This document shows, piece by piece, positions 52,671 through 60,458 of a stretch of 64,000 bases of DNA. The position numbers were made by a program, and so were the translations under genes. The stretch spans positions 186,001 to 250,000 of the forward strand of contig JAACTB010000009.1 of the NCBI GenBank assembly GCA_009993605.1. The letters are read 5' to 3'. Each line of letters begins with the position of its first letter. Within the stretch, counting starts at the first letter, position 1. This DNA is from Erythrobacter sp. (GTDB lineage Bacteria; Pseudomonadota; Alphaproteobacteria; Sphingomonadales; Sphingomonadaceae). A model generated the notes under the pieces. The model was not told the DNA's origin. It searched no databases and worked only from the letters and a program-made list of their open reading frames with translations.

Positions 52671-53285
52671 CTAATCGGAACTGGCCGATCCGATCATGGA
52701 CAGCGCGTCGCCCTCCACGGCGATGCGGATCGCCTCATTGGTGCTCGCCACATCCAGCCGCGTCATCAGATTGGCGCGATGCGCCTCCACCGTGCGCGGG
52801 CTGATCCCGAGATGGCGAGCGATTGCCTTGCTGGTTCCGTGGTCGAGCATGCAGACGAGGATTTCGTGTTCGCGCCGGCTCAATTTTTCGAGCTGCGCGC
52901 GCGCTTCTGCGGCGCGGCGGCGCTTTTCGATCCGGGCGGGCAATTCCGCCGCGATCTGGCGATATTCCGTCATCAACTCTTCGGCCGCCAGCGGCAGCGA
53001 CAGATAGGAGGCCACCCCGGCCTGCATGGCGCGTACGATCGTCACGCGATTGGGATCGTCGGAATAGGCAATCACCGGAAGACAGGATGTACGCTCGACA
53101 TGAGCCATCAGCCCGTCGATCACATCATCCCGGTCATGGACTAGAATCAGCCCGTCGGCAGGCGCGTACTGCGCGAACTCGTCCACCGATTCAAACGGTT
53201 CGGCATGAGCGTCCCGCTCTGTCAGAACGCGACCGATCTGCGTGCGGCGTGCCGCATCCGCATCGATGACGAAAATCTTGAGCAT
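52671..53285 (-). CDS. LuxR/FixJ-type regulator with degenerate receiver domain
   Basis: A 204-residue regulator. The receiver-like domain (about 1-120) keeps Asp8 and Ser75, and Asp51 may be the acceptor, but the invariant lysine is replaced by Leu97 (YLSLPLA instead of YLxKPL) and no MP follows Asp51. The C-terminal helix-turn-helix (LSRREHEILVCM, KAIARHLGISPRTVEAHRANLMTRL) is intact. It probably binds DNA independently of normal phosphorylation. It sits alone between fliS and fliA, with a 169-bp upstream region, suggesting a flagellar regulatory role. Confidence 0.85.
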   Translation of the reverse strand: MLKIFVIDADAARRTQIGRVLTERDAHAEPFESVDEFAQYAPADGLILVHDRDDVIDGLMAHVERTSCLPVIAYSDDPNRVTIVRAMQAGVASYLSLPLAAEELMTEYRQIAAELPARIEKRRRAAEARAQLEKLSRREHEILVCMLDHGTSKAIARHLGISPRTVEAHRANLMTRLDVASTNEAIRIAVEGDALSMIGSASSD

Positions 53286-53454
53286 GTTTGCGTACCCCTG
53301 CCGCGTGCCAGCCAGCCTTCGCCGGTCGGACACGAACGCATGGCTACCCGATAAGGCCCCTAAAGAATACGGCCTTCGTAATCTTACGCAATTTAAAGTA
53401 TTGGTGCGGGGGACGAGCTCTGTCGCGACACCACGCTTTCGTACTGCGCGGCGT

Positions 53455-53823
53455 CTATCCTGCGAACGCCACCGCGACGTCGCGGAAGTCCTGGCGCAAT
53501 TCGGCAATGCGCGAAAGGTCCACCTCGCGGATCGAATCCAGCAGCAACAGCTTTGCCCCGCCGTAGAACTGGAGCAGGCTGTCCGCCATCGGGGCGGTGC
53601 GATCGACACCCAGTTCGAGCGCGGTCAGCGCGGTGATCGCGCGGGTCAGGGAACGGCTGCGCGCCGCGCGATCGCCGCGCGTCTCCGCGAACTCCAGCGC
53701 GCCCAGCGTCTGGATGAAATCCTCGATGCAGAACAGGACCAGATTCTCGCGCGAGCTGCCCATGAGGCGCGCGTCGAAATCGGCTTCGCGATAGGCTTCG
53801 CGGGGCTTGGTGCGGGCCAGCAT
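53455..53823 (-). CDS. fliS: Flagellar secretion chaperone FliS
   Basis: A 122-residue helical protein that caps flagellin before export. The N-terminal REAYREADFDARLMGSSRENLVLFCIEDFIQTLGALE and the later ITALTALELGVDRTAPMADSLLQFY match FliS, although the family's usual N-terminal YxxxxxxT pattern is weak. It lies 1 bp after fliD, the standard pairing. Confidence 0.83.
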   Translation of the reverse strand: MLARTKPREAYREADFDARLMGSSRENLVLFCIEDFIQTLGALEFAETRGDRAARSRSLTRAITALTALELGVDRTAPMADSLLQFYGGAKLLLLDSIREVDLSRIAELRQDFRDVAVAFAG

Positions 53824-53824
53824 A

Positions 53825-55243
53825 TCAGTTCTTCTGCGAATTCCAGACGTCGATCTGCGATTGCAGGAACGACAGGGTCGATTGCGATGCGGCGACCTTG
53901 CTGTCGACCTTGGCGAAGCGCGCGACCATGGTGGCGCGCAGCGTTTCCATCTGCTCGTTGAGCTTTTCGAGATCGCGGCCCACGGTCTGCGATTGCGACT
54001 GGAAGCGCGCGATCGACCCGCCGAGCGAGCCCGGATCGGTCGAGATGGTGTTCGCGCGCGCGATCCGGTCGATGGTCGAAAACACGCCGTTGATCCCGGT
54101 CGTGAACATGGCCGAGACGCCCGCGGCATCGCGTTCGATCACTTCGGTGAGGCGCTTGGTGTCGAGCGTGTAGCTGCCGTCGCGCCCGATCGACAGGCCG
54201 AGTTCGGCGAGCGTGCGGGGCGAACCGGCAGGCGCGTTCGGCATGATCTCGATCGTGCCCAGGCCCGACAGCGTCCGGCTGAGCGCCCGCGCCCCGGTAT
54301 CGCGCGACAGGTCACCCGTTTTGGGATCGACCGCCTCGCGCAAGGACTTTGCGATTTCATTCAGCGCGCCGGTGATGTCCTGCATCACGCTGGTCAGCGC
54401 GGACTTGGAATTGGAGAAGGTAACCGTCGCGGGCGCGCCCACATTGGTGGCAGTCAGTTCGAGCGAAAGGCCGGGTGCGGCTCTGTCGATCGTGTTGCTG
54501 GCGCTGGTCCGCGCGATCCCGTCCAGCGTGTATTTCGCATCGGCGGAGGCCTGGACCAGCCGCGCGGGATCGGAACCGGGACGCCAGGCGAGTGCCGACA
54601 GACCGGGTTCCGCCGCGTCTTCGGCGACGTCGATGACGAAACCGTTCTTTGCCCCTTCCGCGCCCTTGATGACGAGCTGCGCGCCCGCCTCGGTCTCGGC
54701 GACATAGGCCGACAGCCCGGCGTTCTGGGAATTGATCGCGCCCGCCACTTCGGCAAGCGTCGCGCCGGGCGCGAAGGTGAGTTCGAGCGGCGTTCGCGCG
54801 GCGTCTTCGGTGAAGCCCACATTGCTGGTCGCGCCGAACCGGATGGTCATGGTCCCCGCCCCGACGCTTGCGGTGGAGCCGGCATAGGTCGGCGTGGTCA
54901 TCGTTTGCGTCTTGGCGAGCTGCGTCACCTCGAGCGAATAGATGCCCTTGCCCTGGCTTCCGACGGGAGCGGACACCTTGGCGACGGCGGAATTGGTGAT
55001 GCTGGGCGCCGGCGCGAGATCGCCGGTGCGCAGACGATCGCCCAGCGCACTGGCGAACTGGCTCAGCGAGCTGCGGATCGACCCGGCGAGCGAGATCTGG
55101 CGTTCGAGCGTTTCCGATTTCTGCGTCAGCCGCGCATTGCGGCCCGCAAACTGCGCCTCGGCCAATTGCGAGGCGAGGCCGGTCAGGTCGATGCCGCTGC
55201 CGATGCCCAGAGAGTTGGCGATATTGGATGCAGATACATTCAT
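53825..55243 (-). CDS. fliD: Filament cap protein FliD
   Basis: A 472-residue hook-associated protein 2 that caps the growing filament. The N-terminal segment NSLGIGSGIDLTGLASQLAEAQF and the C-terminal ERDAAGVSAMFTTGINGVFSTIDRI and RDLEKLNEQMETLRATMVARFAKVDSKVAASQSTLSFLQSQI are clear family marks. It follows flhB by 5 bp and precedes fliS by 1 bp. It is a late protein in other bacteria but here shares a unit with early export genes. Confidence 0.92.
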   Translation of the reverse strand: MNVSASNIANSLGIGSGIDLTGLASQLAEAQFAGRNARLTQKSETLERQISLAGSIRSSLSQFASALGDRLRTGDLAPAPSITNSAVAKVSAPVGSQGKGIYSLEVTQLAKTQTMTTPTYAGSTASVGAGTMTIRFGATSNVGFTEDAARTPLELTFAPGATLAEVAGAINSQNAGLSAYVAETEAGAQLVIKGAEGAKNGFVIDVAEDAAEPGLSALAWRPGSDPARLVQASADAKYTLDGIARTSASNTIDRAAPGLSLELTATNVGAPATVTFSNSKSALTSVMQDITGALNEIAKSLREAVDPKTGDLSRDTGARALSRTLSGLGTIEIMPNAPAGSPRTLAELGLSIGRDGSYTLDTKRLTEVIERDAAGVSAMFTTGINGVFSTIDRIARANTISTDPGSLGGSIARFQSQSQTVGRDLEKLNEQMETLRATMVARFAKVDSKVAASQSTLSFLQSQIDVWNSQKN

Positions 55244-55248
55244 CGTAT

Positions 55249-56445
55249 CTATAACGGCGCCGCCGCACCCGGATTAACCGGGCCTGCGTCGATTGGCCCA
55301 GCGTTGATTGCCCCTGCGTTCGATACGCGCCCTTCGGTGTCGAAGCGCAGCGCCTCCGGCACCTCGATATCGGGACGCAATGGGGTTTCGCCGCGCTTGA
55401 GCGACATGACATAGGCGAGGACCGACGCGATCGCGCCGTAGAGATCCTCGCAGATCACCTGGCGTTCGCGGGTCGTATAATAGACCGAACGCGCCAGCTG
55501 CGGATATTCCAGCGTCGGCAATTCCATCTCGCGCGCCAGTTGCTTCATCGCCATCGCCTTGTCGCCCCGCCCCTTTGCGAGAACGATGGGGGCCGAAGCC
55601 TTGGTGGGGTCGTAAGTCAGCGCGACGGCGAAATGGGTCGGGTTGGTGATCACGAACTGCGCATCGCGCATCGCGCCCGCGACGGAGCCCTTGGCGATAT
55701 CATGCTGGCGCTGGCGGCGCGCCGCCTTCATTTCGGGCGAGCCTTCGGTTTCCTTGTTTTCGTCGCGCATTTCCTGATGCGTCATCTTCAGGCGACCCTG
55801 CTGGCGCACCCACTGGATCGGCAGGTCGACGAGGGCAATGATGACGAGGCCGCCCGACAAAGCGAAGATCAGCGAGACGATCGCATCCCAGGCGGCGGAC
55901 AATTGGGCTGACAGATTGCCCCGCCCCAGCCCGATCAGCGTCTCCATGCTGGAATACCACCACCACAGGGCGATGGCGCCGAGCAGGATGATCTTGAGGA
56001 AGCCCTTGCCCATCTCGATTAGGCCCTGGGGTCCGAACATTCGCTTCAACCCGTTCAGCGGATTGATGCGATTGCCCTTGGGCTTCAAATTGTCCGTCAC
56101 GAAGCGGCCGCGCCCGAAGGCAAGCTGCGAGATCAGCGTGACGATGATGACCGGCACCGCCAAGGTGAGGATGGCGGGGATGGCCAGAAGCAGACCCTCC
56201 ATCAGCAGCGTCTCGGGCCCGAAATCGCGCAGGTCGCGTACGTCGAACTGGAACGCCTCGCGCGTCAGACTTTGCAGATCGCCGAAGAGCCAAGGCCCGG
56301 CAAGCGCGAGCCAGGCGCCACCGAGCAGAGTGGTGACCGCCGTGCCCGCATCTTTCGAACGCAGGACATCACCCTTCTTCGCGGCATCGGTCAGCCGCTT
56401 TTCAGTCGGTGCGAAAGTCTTTTCGCCTGCCGGTTGCTCGCTCAT
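55249..56445 (-). CDS. flhB: Flagellar export switch protein FlhB
   Basis: A 398-residue protein with four membrane helices (about 40-220) and a cytoplasmic domain carrying the self-cleavage site NPTH near residue 267 (FVITNPTHFAVALTYD). Cleavage changes export from hook to filament subunits. A Pro/Ala-rich tail of about 35 residues follows the conserved part. Overlaps fliR by 4 bp. Confidence 0.95.
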   Translation of the reverse strand: MSEQPAGEKTFAPTEKRLTDAAKKGDVLRSKDAGTAVTTLLGGAWLALAGPWLFGDLQSLTREAFQFDVRDLRDFGPETLLMEGLLLAIPAILTLAVPVIIVTLISQLAFGRGRFVTDNLKPKGNRINPLNGLKRMFGPQGLIEMGKGFLKIILLGAIALWWWYSSMETLIGLGRGNLSAQLSAAWDAIVSLIFALSGGLVIIALVDLPIQWVRQQGRLKMTHQEMRDENKETEGSPEMKAARRQRQHDIAKGSVAGAMRDAQFVITNPTHFAVALTYDPTKASAPIVLAKGRGDKAMAMKQLAREMELPTLEYPQLARSVYYTTRERQVICEDLYGAIASVLAYVMSLKRGETPLRPDIEVPEALRFDTEGRVSNAGAINAGPIDAGPVNPGAAAPL

Positions 56446-57227
56446 CGGTCCAGCAAACTCGTCGTCTCGTCGAGCCCGTCGGCGACGAGCCCGGTGAACT
56501 GGTCATAGATCAGCGGAGCGGAAATGATCAGCGCCGCGAGCCCGGCAAGGACGCCTGCGGGCAGGCCGAGCGCGAACAGGTTGAGCGAGGGGGCCGAGCG
56601 GCTGAGAATGCCGGTCAGCACCTGGACCAGAAGCAGGATCAGCGTGACCGGCAGCGCGATCCTCAGCGCGGTTTCGAACATGAAGCTGGCGAAACCGGCG
56701 ATGGCGGCGAAGCGATCGGGGCCGAGCCAGGTCTGGCCTGGCGGAAACGCGTTGTAACTTTCGGTTACGAGCGCGATCCAGTGCAGGTGCGCCCCCGTTG
56801 CAAGGAAGATAAGGGTCAGCACGATAATGAAATACTGGCCGAATGCGGTGGTCGTCCCGCCCGTACCGGGATCGGTCGTCATCGCCATGCTCATCCCCAT
56901 GCCGCCGCCGATCAGTTCGGCGGCCACGGTGGGCGCGGCAAAGGCGAGCTGGAGGACGAAGCCCAGAGCGAGGCCGACGATCACCTCGCCCGCGATCGCC
57001 AGCATCCCTTCGGAGCTGATCAGGGCTTCGGGGGTCTGCACCTGCGGCATCCATATCGACACGAAGATGGCGAGAGCACCGGTCATCGCGACGCGGACCG
57101 AAACGGGCACGGCCGACGCGCCGAAGAACGGCGCGGCGAGCAGAGCGGCACCCAAGCGCGTCATCAAAAAGACGACCCGCCACATGTCCTGCTCAAGCGC
57201 GCCAAGTCCGAAATCGATCCCGATCAC
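56442..57227 (-). CDS. fliR: Flagellar export protein FliR
   Basis: A 261-residue membrane protein of the export gate with six predicted helices, among them VFLMTRLGAALLAAPFFGASAV, MLAIAGEVIVGLALGFVLQLAF and GLPAGVLAGLAALIISAPLIY. The conserved FGASAVPVSVRV is at the usual position. It follows fliQ by 10 bp and overlaps flhB. Confidence 0.94.
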   Translation of the reverse strand: MIGIDFGLGALEQDMWRVVFLMTRLGAALLAAPFFGASAVPVSVRVAMTGALAIFVSIWMPQVQTPEALISSEGMLAIAGEVIVGLALGFVLQLAFAAPTVAAELIGGGMGMSMAMTTDPGTGGTTTAFGQYFIIVLTLIFLATGAHLHWIALVTESYNAFPPGQTWLGPDRFAAIAGFASFMFETALRIALPVTLILLLVQVLTGILSRSAPSLNLFALGLPAGVLAGLAALIISAPLIYDQFTGLVADGLDETTSLLDR

Positions 57228-57237
57228 GTGACTGGTC

Positions 57238-57510
57238 TCAGCCGCCCATCCGCGCGATTTCGGCGAAGATGTCCTGCGTGAAATCGCCCACCAGCGCCAT
57301 CATCGACGCGCCGAGGATCACGAGCACGAAGGCCACCGCACCCAGCTTCGGGACGAAGGTGAGCGTCTGCTCGTTGACCGAGGTCGCGGCCTGCACGAGG
57401 CCGATCACGAGACCGATGGCGAGGCTGGCGATCAGGATCGGGGCCGCGACCAGCGCTGCAATCCACAACATGCGGTCGGCCATAGAGAGGAGGAGTGCAC
57501 TTTCGTCCAT
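57238..57510 (-). CDS. fliQ: Flagellar export protein FliQ
   Basis: A 90-residue, two-helix export gate subunit. MLWIAALVAAPILIASLAIGLVIGLVQAATSVNEQTLTFVPKL is the diagnostic helix-loop of FliQ, followed by the second helix and FTQDIFAEI. Normal length, between fliP and fliR with gaps of 7 and 10 bp. Confidence 0.95.
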   Translation of the reverse strand: MDESALLLSMADRMLWIAALVAAPILIASLAIGLVIGLVQAATSVNEQTLTFVPKLGAVAFVLVILGASMMALVGDFTQDIFAEIARMGG

Positions 57511-57517
57511 TGTCAGA

Positions 57518-58306
57518 TCATCCGAAACTTGAGGCGAGCGAACCCATCAGCAGCGCCCAGCCGTCGACGAGGACGAAGAGCAGGAGCTTGAAGGGCAGCG
57601 AAACGATCATCGGGCTCATCATCATCATGCCGAGACTCATCAGCACGCTGGAAACGACCAGGTCGATCACGAGGAAGGGGAGGAACAGCATGAAGCCGAT
57701 CTGGAAGGCGGTCTTCAATTCGCTGGTCACGAAGGCGGGCAGGAGGATCGAGAACGGCACGTCCTGCGGCGAGGCGAATTGTCCGGAATCCGCGATGTCG
57801 GAGAACATTTCGAGGTCGTTTTCGCGGGTCTGGCGGATCATAAAGGCATGGAACTGGTCGCCCGCCCGCTCGATCGCGACCTCGGCGCCGATCTGGCCCG
57901 CGGAATAGGGCGCGATCGCGTTCTGGTTCACGTTCTCCAGCGTCGGCGCCATGATGAACAGCGACAGGAACAGGCTGATGCCGATCAGCACCTGGTTAGG
58001 GGGCGATTGCTGGAGGCCCAGGGCCTGGCGCAGGATCGCGAGGACGATGATGATGCGCGTAAAGCTGGTCATCATCAAAAGAAGCGCGGGCAGGATCGTC
58101 AGAAGGCCCATCACCAGCAGCAGCTGGAGCGAGAGGCTCAACGGTTCACCGCCAGCACCCGACAACTGGCCGAACGCGCGGTCGAGAGCGCCAGAGACGG
58201 CGGTATCCCCCCCGGTGACGGCGGCTGCGCCGACCTGCGCGTTGACGAGTGCGGGGTAGCTCAGCGCGACGAGAGCCGCGCCCGCTTTCGCAAGACGTGC
58301 GATCAC
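57518..58306 (-). CDS. fliP: Flagellar export protein FliP
   Basis: A 262-residue export gate subunit with a cleavable N-terminal signal (ARLAKAGAALVALSYPALVNAQ). Landmarks are LTILPALLLMMTSFTRIIIVLAILRQALG, SPPNQVLIGISLFLSLFIMAP, PFSILLPAFVTSELKTAFQIGF and VVSSVLMSLGMMMMSPMIVSLPFKLLLFVLVDGW. The start is taken as GTG at 58306, overlapping the fliO stop (GTGA). Confidence 0.94.
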   Translation of the reverse strand: MIARLAKAGAALVALSYPALVNAQVGAAAVTGGDTAVSGALDRAFGQLSGAGGEPLSLSLQLLLVMGLLTILPALLLMMTSFTRIIIVLAILRQALGLQQSPPNQVLIGISLFLSLFIMAPTLENVNQNAIAPYSAGQIGAEVAIERAGDQFHAFMIRQTRENDLEMFSDIADSGQFASPQDVPFSILLPAFVTSELKTAFQIGFMLFLPFLVIDLVVSSVLMSLGMMMMSPMIVSLPFKLLLFVLVDGWALLMGSLASSFG

Positions 58307-58608
58307 TGGACGATTTCCTGCGAGGTGGCGGGTTCTGCCGAAAATTCGGGAGCGCGGGCGGGCGCTTCGGCGAGGCGGGTGAGGCCACCCTTTGAGGTCG
58401 AGACAAGGATTTCGCGACCGTGGAATTCGATCACCGCGAGGCGGAGCGCGGGCGACAGCATCGTCGTCTCCACGATGCGCACCGCCTTGGTCCCGGCCGC
58501 AGGCGCGCCGAACTGGCCCTGCATCTTCTTGGCAAGCTTCAGCGTGCCCCAGATCATGAGGCCGATCAGTGGCAGCAGGACCAGAAGTTTGAGAATGTAC
58601 CAGAACAT
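58303..58608 (-). CDS. fliO: Flagellar biosynthesis protein FliO
   Basis: A 101-residue protein with one N-terminal membrane helix (FWYILKLLVLLPLIGLMIWGTL) and a small cytoplasmic domain (KAVRIVETTMLSPALRLAVIEFHGREILVSTSKGGLTRL). It helps stabilise FliP during assembly of the export gate. The variable tail is typical. It sits between fliN and fliP with overlaps on both sides. Confidence 0.88.
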   Translation of the reverse strand: MFWYILKLLVLLPLIGLMIWGTLKLAKKMQGQFGAPAAGTKAVRIVETTMLSPALRLAVIEFHGREILVSTSKGGLTRLAEAPARAPEFSAEPATSQEIVQ

Positions 58609-58931
58609 CAGATGGCTTCTTCCGCGTTCTGGATCGGCGTGGCGCTGATCGGCGGGGCGCGGCGTTCCGACGAAGCATCGCCCGAAGCGCCGACCAGTTC
58701 GAGCACGCGGATGGCGAAGCGATTGCCCTGCGCCACGACCTCGCCGCGAGCGATGAGCTTGCCGTTAACCATAATATCCAACGGGTCGTCGGTGAGGCGG
58801 TCGAGTTCGATCACGCTGGATTCGCCCAGGGCCAGCACATCGCGCAGGCGCATGTTCTTGCGGCCCAGTTCCACCGTCAGGCGGACGTCGATATCCTGGA
58901 TCAGGCTGAAGCCGTCGTTCAAAAAGGACAT
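58608..58931 (-). CDS. fliN: Flagellar motor switch protein FliN
   Basis: A 107-residue C-ring protein. DIDVRLTVELGRKNMRLRDVLALGESSVIELDRLTDDPLDIMVNGKLIARGEVVAQGNRFAIRV is the SpoA/FliN domain nearly complete. A short, Ala/Pro-rich tail follows. It begins 1 bp after the fliM stop. Confidence 0.95.
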   Translation of the reverse strand: MSFLNDGFSLIQDIDVRLTVELGRKNMRLRDVLALGESSVIELDRLTDDPLDIMVNGKLIARGEVVAQGNRFAIRVLELVGASGDASSERRAPPISATPIQNAEEAI

Positions 58932-58932
58932 G

Positions 58933-59841
58933 TCAGAGATTCCCCGTAAAATTCGTGTGCGTGAGTTCCATGGCGACGCGATCGTCGAGCTCGCCGACGC
59001 TGCCATGGGCGATCGTGGTGTTGCCGATGAGGACCGGCACGTTGCGCTGAATGGCGACCGGAATCATTGCCCCTGCGGTCAGCTGCGCGATGCGCGAAAT
59101 CGCCATCGGCACGTCGACCAGCACCGCGCGCAGCGGCAGCTCGACATGTCCGATCGCCGACCCGTCGAGGCCGCGCGCACCGATCGAGCGGCCGGTCGCA
59201 GGCGATACCGCACGCGCGCCGACCAGATCGTTCAAGGTGGCTTGGCACAGGGCGAAGCGGATCGACCAGGCGTTCGTCGCGCCCTTGGGGGTCGCGGTCA
59301 GGACCACGGTCCAGACCTTGTCGTTCCCGGCAAAGGGCATGATCTCATGCGCATGTTCGCCCGTCGCGCTGACGGCAAATTCGCGGCGGTCGCTGGCGCG
59401 CTGCAACAGCGAGGCGACCTTCGCTTCGAACTGGCGGGCGAAACAGGCCGCCGAAGAGGGCAGCGTGTGGCAATCCTCGTCCACCTCGCCCGTGCCGCCC
59501 AAGATACGTTCGAACTGGGCGACCAGCTCGCCGACACTCGTCGAAACCAGCGCGCCGCGCTTGTCCTGGCCGAGCGAATAGAAGCCGTGGAGCCCGCCTG
59601 CGCCCAATTGGGCCAGCCAGTCCGCCGCGGGCGCGCAAGCGATCGAACCCATCGTCACCGTCAGCCCGCGATTGTCGCACAATTCGGCCAGCAGAGGCTG
59701 GGCCTGATCGGCGATCTGGCGGACGAAGCGCGTGAACTCGGCCTCGAGATCCACCGGCGTCGCGGCGCGGCTCAACAGCTCGTCGCAGTGACGGGCAGCG
59801 CGCGCGGCCTGGGCCGTATTGGGGAAGCTTTCCGAGATCAT
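58933..59841 (-). CDS. fliM: Flagellar motor switch protein FliM, divergent form
   Basis: A 302-residue C-ring protein. The C-terminal SpoA domain (about 215-300: LPLRAVLVDVPMAISRIAQLTAGAMIPV, VPVLIGNTTIAHGSVGELDDRVAMELT) is clear and the middle domain (FYSLGQDKRGALVSTSVGELVAQFERILGG) is recognisable. The canonical N-terminal LSQxEIDALL segment that binds CheY-P in other FliM proteins is missing; this protein starts ISESFPNTAQAARAARHCDEL. Position between fliL and fliN supports the identity. Confidence 0.87.
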   Translation of the reverse strand: MISESFPNTAQAARAARHCDELLSRAATPVDLEAEFTRFVRQIADQAQPLLAELCDNRGLTVTMGSIACAPAADWLAQLGAGGLHGFYSLGQDKRGALVSTSVGELVAQFERILGGTGEVDEDCHTLPSSAACFARQFEAKVASLLQRASDRREFAVSATGEHAHEIMPFAGNDKVWTVVLTATPKGATNAWSIRFALCQATLNDLVGARAVSPATGRSIGARGLDGSAIGHVELPLRAVLVDVPMAISRIAQLTAGAMIPVAIQRNVPVLIGNTTIAHGSVGELDDRVAMELTHTNFTGNL

Positions 59842-60422
59842 TGGACGATGAAGGACCGGAAATAGACGTTCTCGACGCCGCCGAAGCCTTCACGCTCCTC
59901 CAGCACCTCGTTCATCGCCTTGGCCAGCCGCTTTTGCAGCTCTTCCTTGCCGTGCACCTCGATCAGGCTCATCTCGTCGGTGGCGGCGAGTTCGGCCAGC
60001 ACGCGCGAGCGGAGCGCGGTTTCATGCTCCTGCAACCACATCAGCACGCGCCCGTCGTAATTGGTCGAAGCGGCGAGGCTGACCTGCACCAGCGCCGTGC
60101 CCCCGGCGAGGTTGGAGGTGAATTCGTCGCTGAAATTGTAATAGGCGGTGCGATATTTGCTGCCGCCCTTGCCGGGAACGAATTCGACCTTGTCCTTCTC
60201 GCCCTCGGCCGCGCCGAAGGGATAGGGATCTTCCTCGCCCTTTAGGACCAGCTTGGGCTTGTCGTCTTCTTCCGCATGGGCGGCATTGCCCAGCATCCCC
60301 ATGGCAAAGGCACCGTAAGTGCCGCCGCCGCCCACGCCCAACAGGACGAGCGCGATCAGCGCCTTCTTCATGAAGCCGCCCTTCTTCTTGGGCTCTGCGG
60401 TATCGGTCTTGGCGTCGGACAT
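59838..60422 (-). CDS. fliL: Flagellar basal body-associated protein FliL
   Basis: A 194-residue protein with a single membrane helix (GGFMKKALIALVLLGVGGGGTYGAF) and a periplasmic domain: KYRTAYYNFSDEFTSNLAGGTALVQVSLAAST, LRSRVLAELAATDEMSLIEVHGKEELQKRLAKAMNEVL, VYFRSFIVQ at the C-terminus. It supports stator function at high load. Overlaps fliM by 4 bp. Confidence 0.93.
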   Translation of the reverse strand: MSDAKTDTAEPKKKGGFMKKALIALVLLGVGGGGTYGAFAMGMLGNAAHAEEDDKPKLVLKGEEDPYPFGAAEGEKDKVEFVPGKGGSKYRTAYYNFSDEFTSNLAGGTALVQVSLAASTNYDGRVLMWLQEHETALRSRVLAELAATDEMSLIEVHGKEELQKRLAKAMNEVLEEREGFGGVENVYFRSFIVQ

Positions 60423-60458
60423 GGTCTATCCCTGTTCTTCGAAATCGTGTTGTGCGGA

